Shown: positions 1-8,961 of the stretch, piece by piece | Position numbering within the stretch: the stretch's first letter is position 1 | Layout: each line of letters begins with the position of its first letter | From: UBA2136 sp963974105 | Lineage (GTDB): Bacteria > Pseudomonadota > Alphaproteobacteria > UBA2136 | Assembly (NCBI GenBank): GCA_963974105.1 | Contig: CAXBBG010000003.1 | Coordinates: forward strand, 62,001-126,000 | DNA length: 64,000 bases | Direction: 5' to 3' | Made by a program: the position numbers and the translations under genes | Notes under the pieces: model-generated | What the model was told of the DNA's origin: nothing | The model's database searches: none | What the model saw: only the letters and a program-made list of their open reading frames with translations

Positions 1-1
1 C

Positions 2-475
2 ATGGCGGGCAATCAGTCTGCACGCCTTGAAGACCACCCGCCTATTATGATACCAAGTGCAAACAACATTAAGACTTTGTCTGAGCATGCGTCAAAACGC
101 TTTAAACAAATAATGCAAGATTACAATATACCCAGCGCCCCTAACCAAATTACATTTAATGATAAAGGGGAAATGTATATACCGAATGATTACCCTTATA
201 AAGCAGAGCTTACACATGCCTTAGAGGAAAACCCAGGGCTTGTGCGTGAACTACGTGATATAAATGCGCTTACAAGCCATTATGTAGGTATGCAAGAAAG
301 CCAAGCCTTTAGAGACGAAATGGAAGACGCTGTAACACAAGCACAAATTGACGCTATTATACAAAAATATAGTTACCTATTTAATGACAATAGAAAACAC
401 GCAAGTATAGCGGTAGGCTTTACACCATCTGGTTCTATAAACTTAATGGCAAACGGTCAGTCTGTTACACTATAA
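2..475 (+). CDS. hypothetical protein, possibly 5'-truncated by the window edge
   Basis: I do not recognise this protein. It is soluble in character, with no signal peptide or membrane segment, and is rich in Asn, Asp and Gln. A predicted helical middle (residues about 60-125) contains many charged residues. The first ATG is the second base of the window, so the true start may lie upstream, outside the sequence. The gene converges on hemN, with about 30 bases between the two stop codons and no clear T-tract terminator there. Base usage resembles the neighbours, so there is no sign of recent transfer. Confidence 0.55.
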   Translation: MAGNQSARLEDHPPIMIPSANNIKTLSEHASKRFKQIMQDYNIPSAPNQITFNDKGEMYIPNDYPYKAELTHALEENPGLVRELRDINALTSHYVGMQESQAFRDEMEDAVTQAQIDAIIQKYSYLFNDNRKHASIAVGFTPSGSINLMANGQSVTL

Positions 476-507
476 CGCGGTATAGGCGTATTGATAGAAT
501 AAGCCTA

Positions 508-1842
508 TTAAACGGCGGCAGAATGTTTTGCCTTACCGCTTTCTAAATAACTATCGTAACATGAAGCGATAAGCCTTACATAGGGCTGACCTTCTTTTGT
601 TATCTCTATACAGTCACCAGACATCTTAACAATGCCAGTAGGTATATACTCTTCTACCTTTGCACTATCAAACGCTAAAGATTCAATATCAACCCCATGA
701 GCGTTACACACGTCTTTAAGGTTAACAGATAAAGTACACATAAGACTTCCTATAATATCTGCTCTTAGTTTGTCTGCCGCATTCAGCTCTACCCCCTTAT
801 TGGTGGCATACCCTGTTTTATGGACAGCGTCATTATAATCTTTAACCGATGTATGGTTTTGTATATAGGCATTTGGCAACTTCCCTATGGCTGAAGCACC
901 AAAGGCAATAAGTGTTTGCGCCCTATCTACTGTATAACCTTGGAAGTTTCTATTGAGCGTTCCCTCTTTCCAATGGATAGCCATTTCGTCTGTTGGTAAA
1001 GCAAAGTGGTCTAAGCCTATTTGAACATATCCAGCACTCACAAGTTCTCTTGTAGCTCTCTCTACCAATACCAAACGCTCTTCCGTTGTTGGAAGATGGT
1101 GCCTTTCAAGTAACAGCTGATGCTTCTTCATCCACGGCACATGCGCATAACCAAATAAAGCAATGCGGTCTGGCATAAGAGACTTTGTCTTTTCGACTGT
1201 ATCTATAATTGTTTCTTCTGTTTGCAGCGGCAGACCATAAATAAGGTCAAAGTTAACGCTGCTTACCCCTACTGCACGCAATGACTCAACCACGCGCTTT
1301 GTCATGTTATATGGTTGAATGCGGTTAATGGCCTCTTGCACGCCTGCGTCAAAGTCTTGCACACCAAAACTTGCCCTATTCACACCACATGCCCCTAAAG
1401 TTTCTACCATGTCATCTGTTAGAGTACGTGGATCTATCTCTACGGCTATCTCTGCACCTGTAAGCACATCAAAAGAAGACATGATCTTATCGGATATACG
1501 CTTAAAGTCGGGTGGTGTTAATTTTGTAGGCGTGCCCCCACCCCATGCAATATGAGATACTTTCATTTTAGCTGGCAATGATGCAACCACAGAGTCTATC
1601 TCTTTTATAACATGGTCAACATAGCTTTCTATTGGCGCATACTTACTGGTTATTTTGGTATTACACCCACAATACCAACAAAGCTGCTCACAAAAAGGGA
1701 TATGCACATATAATGAAACAGGGATATCTTTGTCTATACTTTGAAGCCATTTGCTATACTCGCCTGCGCCCATAACACCAAAATGCGGCGCCGTTGGGTA
1801 ACTTGTATAACGTGGAACTTGTTTCATTGCTAAATGCTTCAT
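508..1842 (-). CDS. hemN: oxygen-independent coproporphyrinogen III oxidase
   Basis: This cytoplasmic radical-SAM enzyme converts coproporphyrinogen III to protoporphyrinogen IX without oxygen, in haem synthesis. The cluster motif CxxxCxxCxC sits at about residues 51-60 (FCEQLCWYCGC). The GGGTP motif and the N-terminal PRYTSYPTAPHF segment are typical of true HemN rather than of HemW. The length, 444 residues, is normal for the family. I prefer the ATG at 1842, which follows an AAGGTG ribosome-binding site, over the TTG one codon upstream. The next genes on the same strand upstream are a Crp/Fnr-type regulator and the anaerobic ribonucleotide reductase, which fits expression under low oxygen. 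Confidence 0.95.
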   Translation of the reverse strand: MKHLAMKQVPRYTSYPTAPHFGVMGAGEYSKWLQSIDKDIPVSLYVHIPFCEQLCWYCGCNTKITSKYAPIESYVDHVIKEIDSVVASLPAKMKVSHIAWGGGTPTKLTPPDFKRISDKIMSSFDVLTGAEIAVEIDPRTLTDDMVETLGACGVNRASFGVQDFDAGVQEAINRIQPYNMTKRVVESLRAVGVSSVNFDLIYGLPLQTEETIIDTVEKTKSLMPDRIALFGYAHVPWMKKHQLLLERHHLPTTEERLVLVERATRELVSAGYVQIGLDHFALPTDEMAIHWKEGTLNRNFQGYTVDRAQTLIAFGASAIGKLPNAYIQNHTSVKDYNDAVHKTGYATNKGVELNAADKLRADIIGSLMCTLSVNLKDVCNAHGVDIESLAFDSAKVEEYIPTGIVKMSGDCIEITKEGQPYVRLIASCYDSYLESGKAKHSAAV

Positions 1843-1856
1843 CAATCACCTTTTAT

Positions 1857-1883
1857 ATTAACCATATAATATTTGTGGTTAAT
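1857..1883. promoter_or_regulatory. inverted repeat upstream of hemN, possible operator
   Basis: Two perfect 8-base arms, ATTAACCA and TGGTTAAT, are separated by 11 bases and end about 15 bases before the hemN start. The spacing is one and a half to two helical turns, as for a dimeric regulator. It does not match the FNR consensus TTGAT-N4-ATCAA. The bound factor is unknown. Confidence 0.4.
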
Positions 1884-1948
1884 GTAGCATGGACACCTGC
1901 AAAGCCAAAACAAAAAAGAGAAACAAAGGGGAAAACCTTAAAAAAGCA

Positions 1949-2752
1949 TTACCCGAAAAACTTAGGGCACCTTTTGGTTTGCCAATGCGGGCAGTTGAAG
2001 TCATAAGCTGTATGATGATAATCGCACAAAGAATGAGGCGTTTCCATTTTAACGTGACGCTTTTGTACATCCACACCATCTAGCCTTAACTTACTTAAGG
2101 CACGTGACAAAGTTTCTGGCGTCATGCCAAGATAACTGGCAATTAAAGACTTTTCGCAGTCTAAGTTAAATTCAACACCTTGCGCCCCTTGGTCAATTTT
2201 AGTACGCAACAAATAGCTACCCACTCTATGCACCGCAGTTTGTAATGTAATTTCTTCAAACTGAAAAATAAGCTGACTATTTTGATTGGCAAGCACTTCT
2301 AGAAAATTAACCGATAACGCATGCGATTTTTGAACTGCCCGCCGTACAACGTCCGCTGGAATAGCTAAAAATTCACCCGCAGACAAAACTGTACATGAAA
2401 CCATTGAAGGGCGGTTAAACATAATCGTATTTTCCAGCATCGACTCTCCTTTTGTGACAACAGAGACAACAGCTTCGCGCCCGTCCTTACTGCTACAAAA
2501 AACCTTCGCTTCTCCTGAAAAAAGAGCATACAAATAAAGGGGATCTTCTTCGACTGTTAAAAGCTGCTTACCAGATTCAAACTTATGGACATGCGCCGAT
2601 TTAAGCAATAAAGCGATATCGTCTAAAGGCAGGTCCTTAAAAATTTTAAACATCAAAATTTCATCCATCTTTTGCAGGATGCTTTGAGGTACATTCAATT
2701 TTTTCAAGGCGTTTACTGTGATGCAAGTTTGGGACATGCCAATTTCAATCAT
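1949..2752 (-). CDS. Crp/Fnr-family transcription regulator with a cysteine-rich C-terminal tail
   Basis: The protein has an N-terminal cyclic-nucleotide-binding-like beta barrel (about residues 35-150), a long dimer helix, and a C-terminal winged helix with the recognition region SLIASYLGMTPETLSRALSK (about 202-221). This is the Crp/Fnr arrangement. Classic FNR binds a 4Fe-4S cluster through N-terminal cysteines; here only one Cys (C10) lies near the start. Three cysteines (C243, C254, C262) lie in an extra tail after the winged helix, with several His residues among them. The gene sits between hemN and nrdDG, so it probably senses oxygen or nitric oxide and controls them. Translation might instead begin at Met6; neither start has a strong ribosome-binding site. 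Confidence 0.85.
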   Translation of the reverse strand: MIEIGMSQTCITVNALKKLNVPQSILQKMDEILMFKIFKDLPLDDIALLLKSAHVHKFESGKQLLTVEEDPLYLYALFSGEAKVFCSSKDGREAVVSVVTKGESMLENTIMFNRPSMVSCTVLSAGEFLAIPADVVRRAVQKSHALSVNFLEVLANQNSQLIFQFEEITLQTAVHRVGSYLLRTKIDQGAQGVEFNLDCEKSLIASYLGMTPETLSRALSKLRLDGVDVQKRHVKMETPHSLCDYHHTAYDFNCPHWQTKRCPKFFG

Positions 2753-2842
2753 ATATATATTGAGCCGTACGATATTTCTGTATAGTAAATGAGCTTTATA
2801 GAATAATCAACCGCGCAAAAAATTATCTTTTAAAGTTTAATT

Positions 2843-3523
2843 TTAAAAGTTTCTATACTCTACGTTATAGCCTTTTCTATCGACAACATTGCAATTTAAA
2901 GTACGGTTTTGTGGTGTTAAGCTGCCTTCTGTTTTTCCGTGCCTGTAATTTTGCAAATAATATGTGCCTTTATATTTTAAAGCCTCTAAAGTTTGCATCA
3001 TACCCGCTACATCCGTTTCATTAAGCAAATGCGTATGTACCGTTGTGCGTATTTCAAAAGGAACCGCATCTTGGCTGCACAAGTGGCTTAACGTTTCAAA
3101 AAACTGGCTATATTTACGCGATTTTGTAATTTCATAAAATTTATCCTGCGGGGCTTTATAGTCAAGGGCTACATAATCAATCAGCCCTTCAGCCATCATT
3201 TTTTTAACCGTTTCTGGTTTTGTACCATTGGTATCCATTTTAATTTGAAACCCTAAGGCTTTAATGCGGCGCGCAAAATCTATAAGGTAAGGATAACCCG
3301 TACATTCACCGCCCGACAATACAACGCCTTCTAATTTATTCTTTCTTGTCTCTAAAAAGCTTAGAACAGCTTCTTCACTAACCCCTCCTTTGGCACGCAA
3401 AATATCGGGGTTATGACAATAACCACAGCGCATATTACAGCCTGCAAACCATAAAATACAGGCTGTTTTATGAGGGTAGTCTAACATTGTAAACTTTGTT
3501 ATGTCGTAAACAGGTCGCATCAT
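2843..3523 (-). CDS. nrdG: anaerobic ribonucleoside-triphosphate reductase activating protein
   Basis: This radical-SAM enzyme installs the glycyl radical on NrdD. The cluster motif CNMRCGYC (CxxxCxxC) lies near residue 30, followed by the GGE-type SAM-binding segment LSGGECTGYP. The length of about 226 residues suits the subgroup of NrdG with a full small radical-SAM barrel. The nrdD stop and the nrdG start overlap by one base (TGATG), so the two are translationally coupled, and nrdD is first in the operon. A TTG codon one position upstream is a less likely start. Confidence 0.93.
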   Translation of the reverse strand: MMRPVYDITKFTMLDYPHKTACILWFAGCNMRCGYCHNPDILRAKGGVSEEAVLSFLETRKNKLEGVVLSGGECTGYPYLIDFARRIKALGFQIKMDTNGTKPETVKKMMAEGLIDYVALDYKAPQDKFYEITKSRKYSQFFETLSHLCSQDAVPFEIRTTVHTHLLNETDVAGMMQTLEALKYKGTYYLQNYRHGKTEGSLTPQNRTLNCNVVDRKGYNVEYRNF

Positions 3524-5535
3524 CAACGCTCCATCTGCGCCATTTTTGCTTGTGCTTTATCTTCGGTAAAGTGTGCGCGTGCCTTGTGCTCACCTTTTTT
3601 ACCAATGTTAAAGCTCTTCACAGGGCGGTGATAACCCATCACCCTTGTCCACACATTTGTTTCTTTACCGCAGGTGGGGCAACGGGGCTCTTCACCTTTA
3701 ATATAACCATGATCATCGCAAACAGAAAATACAGGTGTAATTGTAATGTATGGTAATTTGTAATTATCCAGCACATTTTTAACCATTTTTTTGCAAGCCT
3801 TAGAAGATGATAATTTTTCGCTCATATACAAATGCAATACAGTACCGCCTGTATATTTACATTGAAGGTCGTCTTGCAAATCGAGCGCTTCAAATGGGTC
3901 TTCTGTATACCCCACAGGTAATTGACTACTGTTCGTGTAAAAAATATTTTCGTTGCTGCCTGCTTGAACAATTTCAGGGTAACGCTTTAAATCTTCTTTG
4001 GCAAAACGGTAGGTCGTACCTTCTGCTGGTGTCGCTTCTAAATTATAAAGGTTTCCTGTTTCCTCTTGAAATTCCTTCATACGGTCACGCATATGCTCTA
4101 ATATTTCAATTGTAAAACGCAAACCATCTTCTTTTGTAAGGTCTGTTTTGCCTTTTGTAAAATTCAACATCATTTCATTCATACCATTCACACCAATGGT
4201 GCTAAAATGGCTTCTAAAGTGATGCAAATAACGTTTTGTATAAGGAAATAGACCTCTGTCGTACATGTCTTGTACTTGATGGCGCTTCTTCTCTAGTGTG
4301 CTTTTGGCCATGTCCATTAAATGGTCAAGCTGTGTATATAGCCCCTCTTTATTGCCGCTATATAAATAACCAAGCCTTGCCATGTTCACCGTCACCACAC
4401 CAATAGACCCTGTCATTTCAGCCGAACCAAACAAACCACCGCCACGTTTTAACAATTCGCGTAGGTCAAGTTGTAAGCGACAGCACATGCTACGCACAGC
4501 ACCAGGCTTGTAAGCTTCTGGGTTTTCCACACGGTTACCATTAGGGTCTGTCATATATTGGCTTCCTACAAAGTTTTGAAAGTAAGAGCTCCCCACTTTT
4601 GCTGTATTATCAAAAATAGCCTCTGAGACCTTTGAATTCCAATCAAAGTCTTCTGTAATATTCACCGTCGGAATAGGAAAAGTGAAAGGTTGTCCGCCGC
4701 TATCACCCTCTGTCATCACTTCATAATAGGCGATATTTATCATTTCCATTTCTTTTTCAAAATGCCTATAACACACGTCTTCTAAGGTGCGAATGGTAAA
4801 GTCACGGGTGACAAGTCGCCCGAGCATTTCATCATCTTTATCTTCTATGTCTTTAAAAAAATGCAAAGTATTATATGTGGGATATTTATTTTTTAGGTCT
4901 TCTGGCACTGTAATATCAAGCGTAATATTAGTAAAAGGAGACTGACCCCATCTTGCAGGCACATTTAAATTATAAACAAATTGGCGAATGGCTTTTTTAA
5001 CTTCATTAAAGTTTAATTTGTCATAAAACACATAGGGTGCAAGGAACGTGTCAAACGAACTAAACGCCTGTGCGCCTGCCCATTCTGACTGCAATATGCC
5101 AAGAAAGTTGGACATTTGCCCAAGCGCTTCTCTAAAGTGCCTTGGGGCACGGCTTGAAACACGACCAGAAACACCATTAAAGCCTTCGTCTAGCAAAACA
5201 CGCAAACTCCAGCCTGCACAATAACCTGTCATATTATCTAGGTCATGGATATGGTAGTCAGCATTTCTGTGTGCTTCGCCCTCTTCTTTTGAGTAAATTT
5301 TATCTAACCAATAGTTGGCTACAATTTTGCCAGCAATATTACTTGTTAAACCTGCATTGCTATAACCCACATTAGCGTTGGCATTGATACGCCAGTCTTC
5401 TTTTTCTATATACTCTTTAATGGTTTGCCCACAGCTCACCTCTGTGTCCCTAAACAATGGTACAACACGTTCTATACCCTCCATGTCTACAACTGTGCTT
5501 TCTTGATTATTATTTTTTTGTTGCTGCAAATTCAT
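3523..5535 (-). CDS. nrdD: anaerobic (class III) ribonucleoside-triphosphate reductase
   Basis: This glycyl-radical enzyme makes deoxyribonucleotides without oxygen. The C-terminal region shows the zinc-binding part (SVC, then RCPTCG) and the radical loop RVMGYHRP, with the radical Gly at about residue 634, 37 residues from the end. The body contains the substrate-channel segments of the class III barrel. At 670 residues the length is usual, and no long ATP-cone precedes the barrel. It is the first gene of nrdDG. Its promoter carries an FNR-like box and two NrdR-like boxes, described separately, implying oxygen and nucleotide control. Confidence 0.95.
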   Translation of the reverse strand: MNLQQQKNNNQESTVVDMEGIERVVPLFRDTEVSCGQTIKEYIEKEDWRINANANVGYSNAGLTSNIAGKIVANYWLDKIYSKEEGEAHRNADYHIHDLDNMTGYCAGWSLRVLLDEGFNGVSGRVSSRAPRHFREALGQMSNFLGILQSEWAGAQAFSSFDTFLAPYVFYDKLNFNEVKKAIRQFVYNLNVPARWGQSPFTNITLDITVPEDLKNKYPTYNTLHFFKDIEDKDDEMLGRLVTRDFTIRTLEDVCYRHFEKEMEMINIAYYEVMTEGDSGGQPFTFPIPTVNITEDFDWNSKVSEAIFDNTAKVGSSYFQNFVGSQYMTDPNGNRVENPEAYKPGAVRSMCCRLQLDLRELLKRGGGLFGSAEMTGSIGVVTVNMARLGYLYSGNKEGLYTQLDHLMDMAKSTLEKKRHQVQDMYDRGLFPYTKRYLHHFRSHFSTIGVNGMNEMMLNFTKGKTDLTKEDGLRFTIEILEHMRDRMKEFQEETGNLYNLEATPAEGTTYRFAKEDLKRYPEIVQAGSNENIFYTNSSQLPVGYTEDPFEALDLQDDLQCKYTGGTVLHLYMSEKLSSSKACKKMVKNVLDNYKLPYITITPVFSVCDDHGYIKGEEPRCPTCGKETNVWTRVMGYHRPVKSFNIGKKGEHKARAHFTEDKAQAKMAQMER

Positions 5536-5560
5536 ATTTGAGCCCGCCTTTGCTTGATTT

Positions 5561-5608
5561 TTATTATATATAGTGCCTGATTGATACTTAATATACTACA
5601 TGTGGTAT
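5561..5608. promoter_or_regulatory. pair of NrdR-like boxes in the nrdD promoter
   Basis: Box 1 (5561-5576) ends in ATATATAGTGC; box 2 (5593-5608) is ATACTACATGTGGTAT. Compared by eye with the NrdR consensus (ACACWATATATWGTGT), they match at about 12 and 11 of 16 positions. The two starts are 32 bases apart with a 16-base gap, the helical phasing expected for NrdR boxes. Box 2 adjoins the likely -10 element and box 1 lies just after the predicted start of transcription, which suits repression. Confidence 0.6.
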
Positions 5609-5618
5609 TTTGTACCAT

Positions 5619-5632
5619 TTGACTTAAATCAA
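5619..5632. promoter_or_regulatory. FNR/ANR-like box upstream of nrdD
   Basis: The site TTGACTTAAATCAA matches the FNR consensus TTGAT-N4-ATCAA at 9 of 10 specified bases. On the minus strand a -10 hexamer TATATT lies at 5595-5590, so transcription should start near 5583. The box centre would then be about 42 bases upstream, the class II activator position. The Crp/Fnr-type protein encoded in the same block is the obvious candidate to bind it. Confidence 0.7.
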
Positions 5633-5713
5633 GGACGGGCTGATTTAGCTTAAAAAAAATGAAAGCCCTTCAAAAACAATATGTAAAAATGTAGAAAAAT
5701 GATACGCACTCAG

Positions 5714-5748
5714 AAAAAAAGCCCCCGCTTAAAAACAAAGGCTTTATT
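5714..5748 (-). terminator. intrinsic terminator after the chemoreceptor gene
   Basis: On the minus strand the arms AAAGCC and GGCTTT close a hairpin that is followed by a run of seven T. It lies just past the chemoreceptor stop. Confidence 0.6.
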
Positions 5749-5770
5749 TTAGATGAAAATTTATACTGGA

Positions 5771-7855
5771 TTATTCCATTTTAAATTTCTCAACTTCAGC
5801 ATCTAGACCAACAGCTTCACTGGCAACGCCCTGTGCGGCTGTGGTTGATTCGGTAATATTATTCACCATATCTTCCATTTGGTCAGAAAATTCAGTAACA
5901 CTTGAACTTACCTCTTCCATTGCTGCAACCTGTTCAGTTAGAGAGTTTGAAACAGCAACACTTTCCCCTGAAATTTTCTCAACGGCTGTTGTAATGTCGG
6001 TAATGGTTTTACCAGCAACTTCAACGTTACCCTGAAGGTCGTTTACAATTTTAGAGATTTCGTCAGTTGACTCACTTGTACTTGTAGCAAGTTTTCTCAC
6101 TTCGTCGGCTACAACCGCAAATCCTTTACCAGCGTCACCCGCACGTGCGGCTTCAATAGCTGCGTTTAAGGCAAGCAAGTTTGTTTTTTCTGAAATGTTC
6201 ACAATATAACCCAGCACTTCGCCAATTTTTTCAGAATTCAAACGCAACGTGTTCATGCGCTCATTCGCTTCAGCAACCGAAGCTGTAATAACGTCGGCAT
6301 TGCGTGATGTACTGTTGGCAAGTTCGCTAATCGAATGCGTTGTTTCAGAAGACTCATGCACAGCCGCGGCAATTTGCTCTAAGGCGCTTTTTTGCTGCTG
6401 ACTTGTGCTGTTCATATGGTCACTACTGCTTGAAAGTTCGTTTGCAGAAGCTGCAATTTGAACAGATGAATTACGCACAGAGGTAATAATGCTACGCAAA
6501 CTTGCAATCAATTGGTTAAATTTCTCACTCATTTCGTCAAGCTCTGATTTACTGCCTTTGTTTTCAACCAAAGAACAAGTTAAGTCGTAATTATCGGAAA
6601 GCTTAATAAATTCGTTAATAAGCAAGCGAATTGGCTTCACGTTCATTTCCGCCACCTTATAAGCAACAAAGCCAATTAAGATCACAAAAATAAGCAACAA
6701 AACGACCAGTTCAATAAGCACTTTATTCAGCGTTGCAAAAACTTCAGACTTGGAAGCTTCAACAATCACGGCCCATTTCATGCCAAAAATGTCAACAGGA
6801 AGGTATGATGTCATGACATCACCGCCATGTGCACCTTCTTGTTCAACAACGCCTGTTTCGCCTTTTAAAGCGGCGTTAATGGCTTTTGTTTCAATTTCAG
6901 TACCCACAGTAAAGTCGCTGTAAAGTGGAGAAGCCGACCTCATTTTATGGTCAGGCCCTACCAAGTAAGCTTCACCTGTTTCGCCTAAGCCGTCACGGTT
7001 TGACATAAGGGCTGTAAATTTATCAACTGGCATTTGAAAAACAAGAACACCTTCAATTTTGCCTTTATCCGAAAAAATAGCGGAAGCAACGAACGAAGCC
7101 ACACCGTTATATGACGGTTCGTAAGCAGCGTAATCGGTAAAGAATACGTCGTCTTCATGTGTAGCTTCTAGTGCTTGACGATAAACGTCGGCAAGGCCTG
7201 AAGACGCATACGGCCCATCTTTAAGTGAGGTACCATAGTCAGTTTCTTTATAAACAGTATAAACAATACGGTCTGTTTCAGCATCGATCATAAACAAGTC
7301 ATAGTAACCAAATTCTTCAAGATAATGTGTTAAAGAATAATGTACTTTTTCGTGTGTTTTTGAATAATAACTACCGTCACCAGCATTGTTAAGCTTATGT
7401 TTTTCACCCACAGGATATGAGTTACCGCTCACATACAAATGCTGAAGAATCTCCGCTGTTTTATCGATATTTTTCCAGCGATTCATGTCGCTGTTTTCTG
7501 CATCTAATGTTTTTTCTTTTTGATATTCATAGCGGGCATTAAACTTAGACCTGTCAATTTCAGGTGCCGTCGCCGCCTTTTCCATCATTTTAATGCCTTG
7601 CTTAAAGCCACGCAGTGCGTTTGAAACCATTAAATTGTTAGAAAATGTACTAATTTGCCCTTTGATTGAATCAAAATAATTTTCAACTTGGTGTGTTTTA
7701 ACCGAACCTAAAGCCTCCAGCTTACTGCGGCTCATTTCAACCGAACTGCTTTTCATTTCATATAAAATAACAAGCGACATTAAAATAACGGGTATTAAAC
7801 CAATAGAGAAGAATATAATAAGAAAGCGCTGCTTTAAGTTAAAGTTTTTAAACAT
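5771..7855 (-). CDS. methyl-accepting chemotaxis protein with a periplasmic Cache-like sensor
   Basis: This transmembrane receptor controls CheA activity. A first membrane segment lies at about residues 10-32. A long periplasmic domain of about 340 residues follows, with Cache-like features (for example YYDLFMIDAETDRIVYTVYK and GETGEAYLVG). A second membrane segment lies at about 380-402, then a HAMP-like linker. The cytoplasmic coiled coil carries the conserved hairpin tip TNLLALNAAIEAARAGDAGK at about residues 557-576. There is no C-terminal pentapeptide for CheR tethering. The gene stands alone with its own terminator. The ligand is unknown; Cache domains usually bind small organic molecules such as amino acids or carboxylates. 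Confidence 0.93.
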   Translation of the reverse strand: MFKNFNLKQRFLIIFFSIGLIPVILMSLVILYEMKSSSVEMSRSKLEALGSVKTHQVENYFDSIKGQISTFSNNLMVSNALRGFKQGIKMMEKAATAPEIDRSKFNARYEYQKEKTLDAENSDMNRWKNIDKTAEILQHLYVSGNSYPVGEKHKLNNAGDGSYYSKTHEKVHYSLTHYLEEFGYYDLFMIDAETDRIVYTVYKETDYGTSLKDGPYASSGLADVYRQALEATHEDDVFFTDYAAYEPSYNGVASFVASAIFSDKGKIEGVLVFQMPVDKFTALMSNRDGLGETGEAYLVGPDHKMRSASPLYSDFTVGTEIETKAINAALKGETGVVEQEGAHGGDVMTSYLPVDIFGMKWAVIVEASKSEVFATLNKVLIELVVLLLIFVILIGFVAYKVAEMNVKPIRLLINEFIKLSDNYDLTCSLVENKGSKSELDEMSEKFNQLIASLRSIITSVRNSSVQIAASANELSSSSDHMNSTSQQQKSALEQIAAAVHESSETTHSISELANSTSRNADVITASVAEANERMNTLRLNSEKIGEVLGYIVNISEKTNLLALNAAIEAARAGDAGKGFAVVADEVRKLATSTSESTDEISKIVNDLQGNVEVAGKTITDITTAVEKISGESVAVSNSLTEQVAAMEEVSSSVTEFSDQMEDMVNNITESTTAAQGVASEAVGLDAEVEKFKME

Positions 7856-8110
7856 TTAGAGACCTCAGTTTTTTATTTTTATAGTTTGTACAATAGAAAC
7901 ATTATATAAATGTAAATATAAACTACATTATGAGCGCGCTTAGAAAATTACACAACCAGTTAAAAGTTGCACAAATACAAAACAAACAACCAAGTATAAT
8001 TGCGTAGCCTATAAAACCTTGAAGATAAAAACAAAAATATCCCCAAGGGGGATGTATAAAGTGATGTGTAATTTTTGGATATTTAGGGGTTTTGTCTATT
8101 ATAATAGAAA

Positions 8111-8187
8111 TGGTGGGCCTGACAAGACTTGAACTTGTGACCCCTACGTTATCAACGTAGTGCTCTAACCAACTGAGCTACAGGCCC
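8111..8187 (-). tRNA. tRNA-Ile (anticodon GAT), CCA end encoded
   Basis: The 7-base acceptor stem GGGCCTG/CAGGCCC, the D arm with AGCTCAGTTGGTTAGAGC, the anticodon stem CTACG/CGTAG with loop TTGATAA, and the T arm with GTTCAAGTC are all visible. The discriminator base is A and CCA is encoded. It stands alone, not inside an rRNA operon. Confidence 0.96.
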
Positions 8188-8383
8188 TAACCGATGTGGA
8201 ATATATGAATGTTTGCGTGCCACGTCAAGCGGAAAATTTATTATTTTTGCAATTTTTTGGGTGCTTTCATGTTTTTGACATACATTTCAACATTTAAACT
8301 TTACTTTCTATGCTACGTATACAACAATAAGGCTGTGAATTACAAAACACCTTTCTTCCTTTTTTTTATTTGGAGATATTTTT

Positions 8384-8764
8384 ATGTCTTACGCCATTAA
8401 CACCGTGGTCGAATTTGAAGCTACTGCGGTTTCTTTACGTACCATAATGACCGACCCTGAAGTAATTAAAAGCCTTGAAAGAGCTGTTAAAACAGCACAA
8501 AAAACGGGCATGCCAAACTCAAATGAATATAGCCTGACAAGCATTACAGCAAGTAGCGCCGACGACCTTAATTTAAAAATGTATCTCGCCATTGCGCCAT
8601 TGATGCTGCAAGTTGAAAATCAAACAATAGAGCTTACTGATACGCTTGAGGAGTTATCGCCTTTAATGGATGCCATTTTAAAGAAAATTATGGAAAATGC
8701 TAAGTTTGGTGACCCAGTAGCAGGTATTGACGATATTGACTACCCTGTCACCATCACTGTTTAA
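8384..8764 (+). CDS. hypothetical protein, 126 residues
   Basis: I do not recognise this acidic, soluble protein. A good ribosome-binding site (TTTGGAGA) precedes the ATG and a strong terminator follows the stop, so it is a real single-gene unit. The N-terminal half has a predicted long helix (about residues 18-45) and the middle contains a hydrophobic stretch, LKMYLAIAPLMLQVENQTIE, too short and too broken to call a membrane segment. No cysteines and no catalytic motif are seen. A competing frame starting at 8209 overlaps the front of this gene and is not credible. Confidence 0.7.
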   Translation: MSYAINTVVEFEATAVSLRTIMTDPEVIKSLERAVKTAQKTGMPNSNEYSLTSITASSADDLNLKMYLAIAPLMLQVENQTIELTDTLEELSPLMDAILKKIMENAKFGDPVAGIDDIDYPVTITV

Positions 8765-8785
8765 TCATCACTTCCCCCAGCGTAT

Positions 8786-8818
8786 AAGCCTTCTATTTTT
8801 TATAGAGGGCTTTTTTTT
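8786..8818 (+). terminator. intrinsic terminator
   Basis: The arms AAGCCTTCTAT and ATAGAGGGCTT pair, with one G-T wobble, and are followed by eight T. Confidence 0.85.
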
Positions 8819-8961
8819 ATTATGCATGTTCTGACGCCTATTATATTTATATAATAAGATCACACATTTAAAAAAAATTAAGGATTATTTAAAAAGTTCT
8901 CTTGACTTTATAGTCCGAAAAAAACAATTCTATTGGGAATTTTAATTTATATATAGGTAAT

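Noticed and set aside
1794..2083. Overlapping frames on both strands around the hemN promoter and the end of the Crp/Fnr gene
   Set aside because: They have no coding character or ribosome-binding site and are shadows of real genes and AT-rich intergenic DNA.
8209..8400. 63-codon plus-strand frame before the 126-residue gene
   Set aside because: Low-complexity Phe/Tyr-rich reading with no ribosome-binding site, and it overlaps the start of a better gene.
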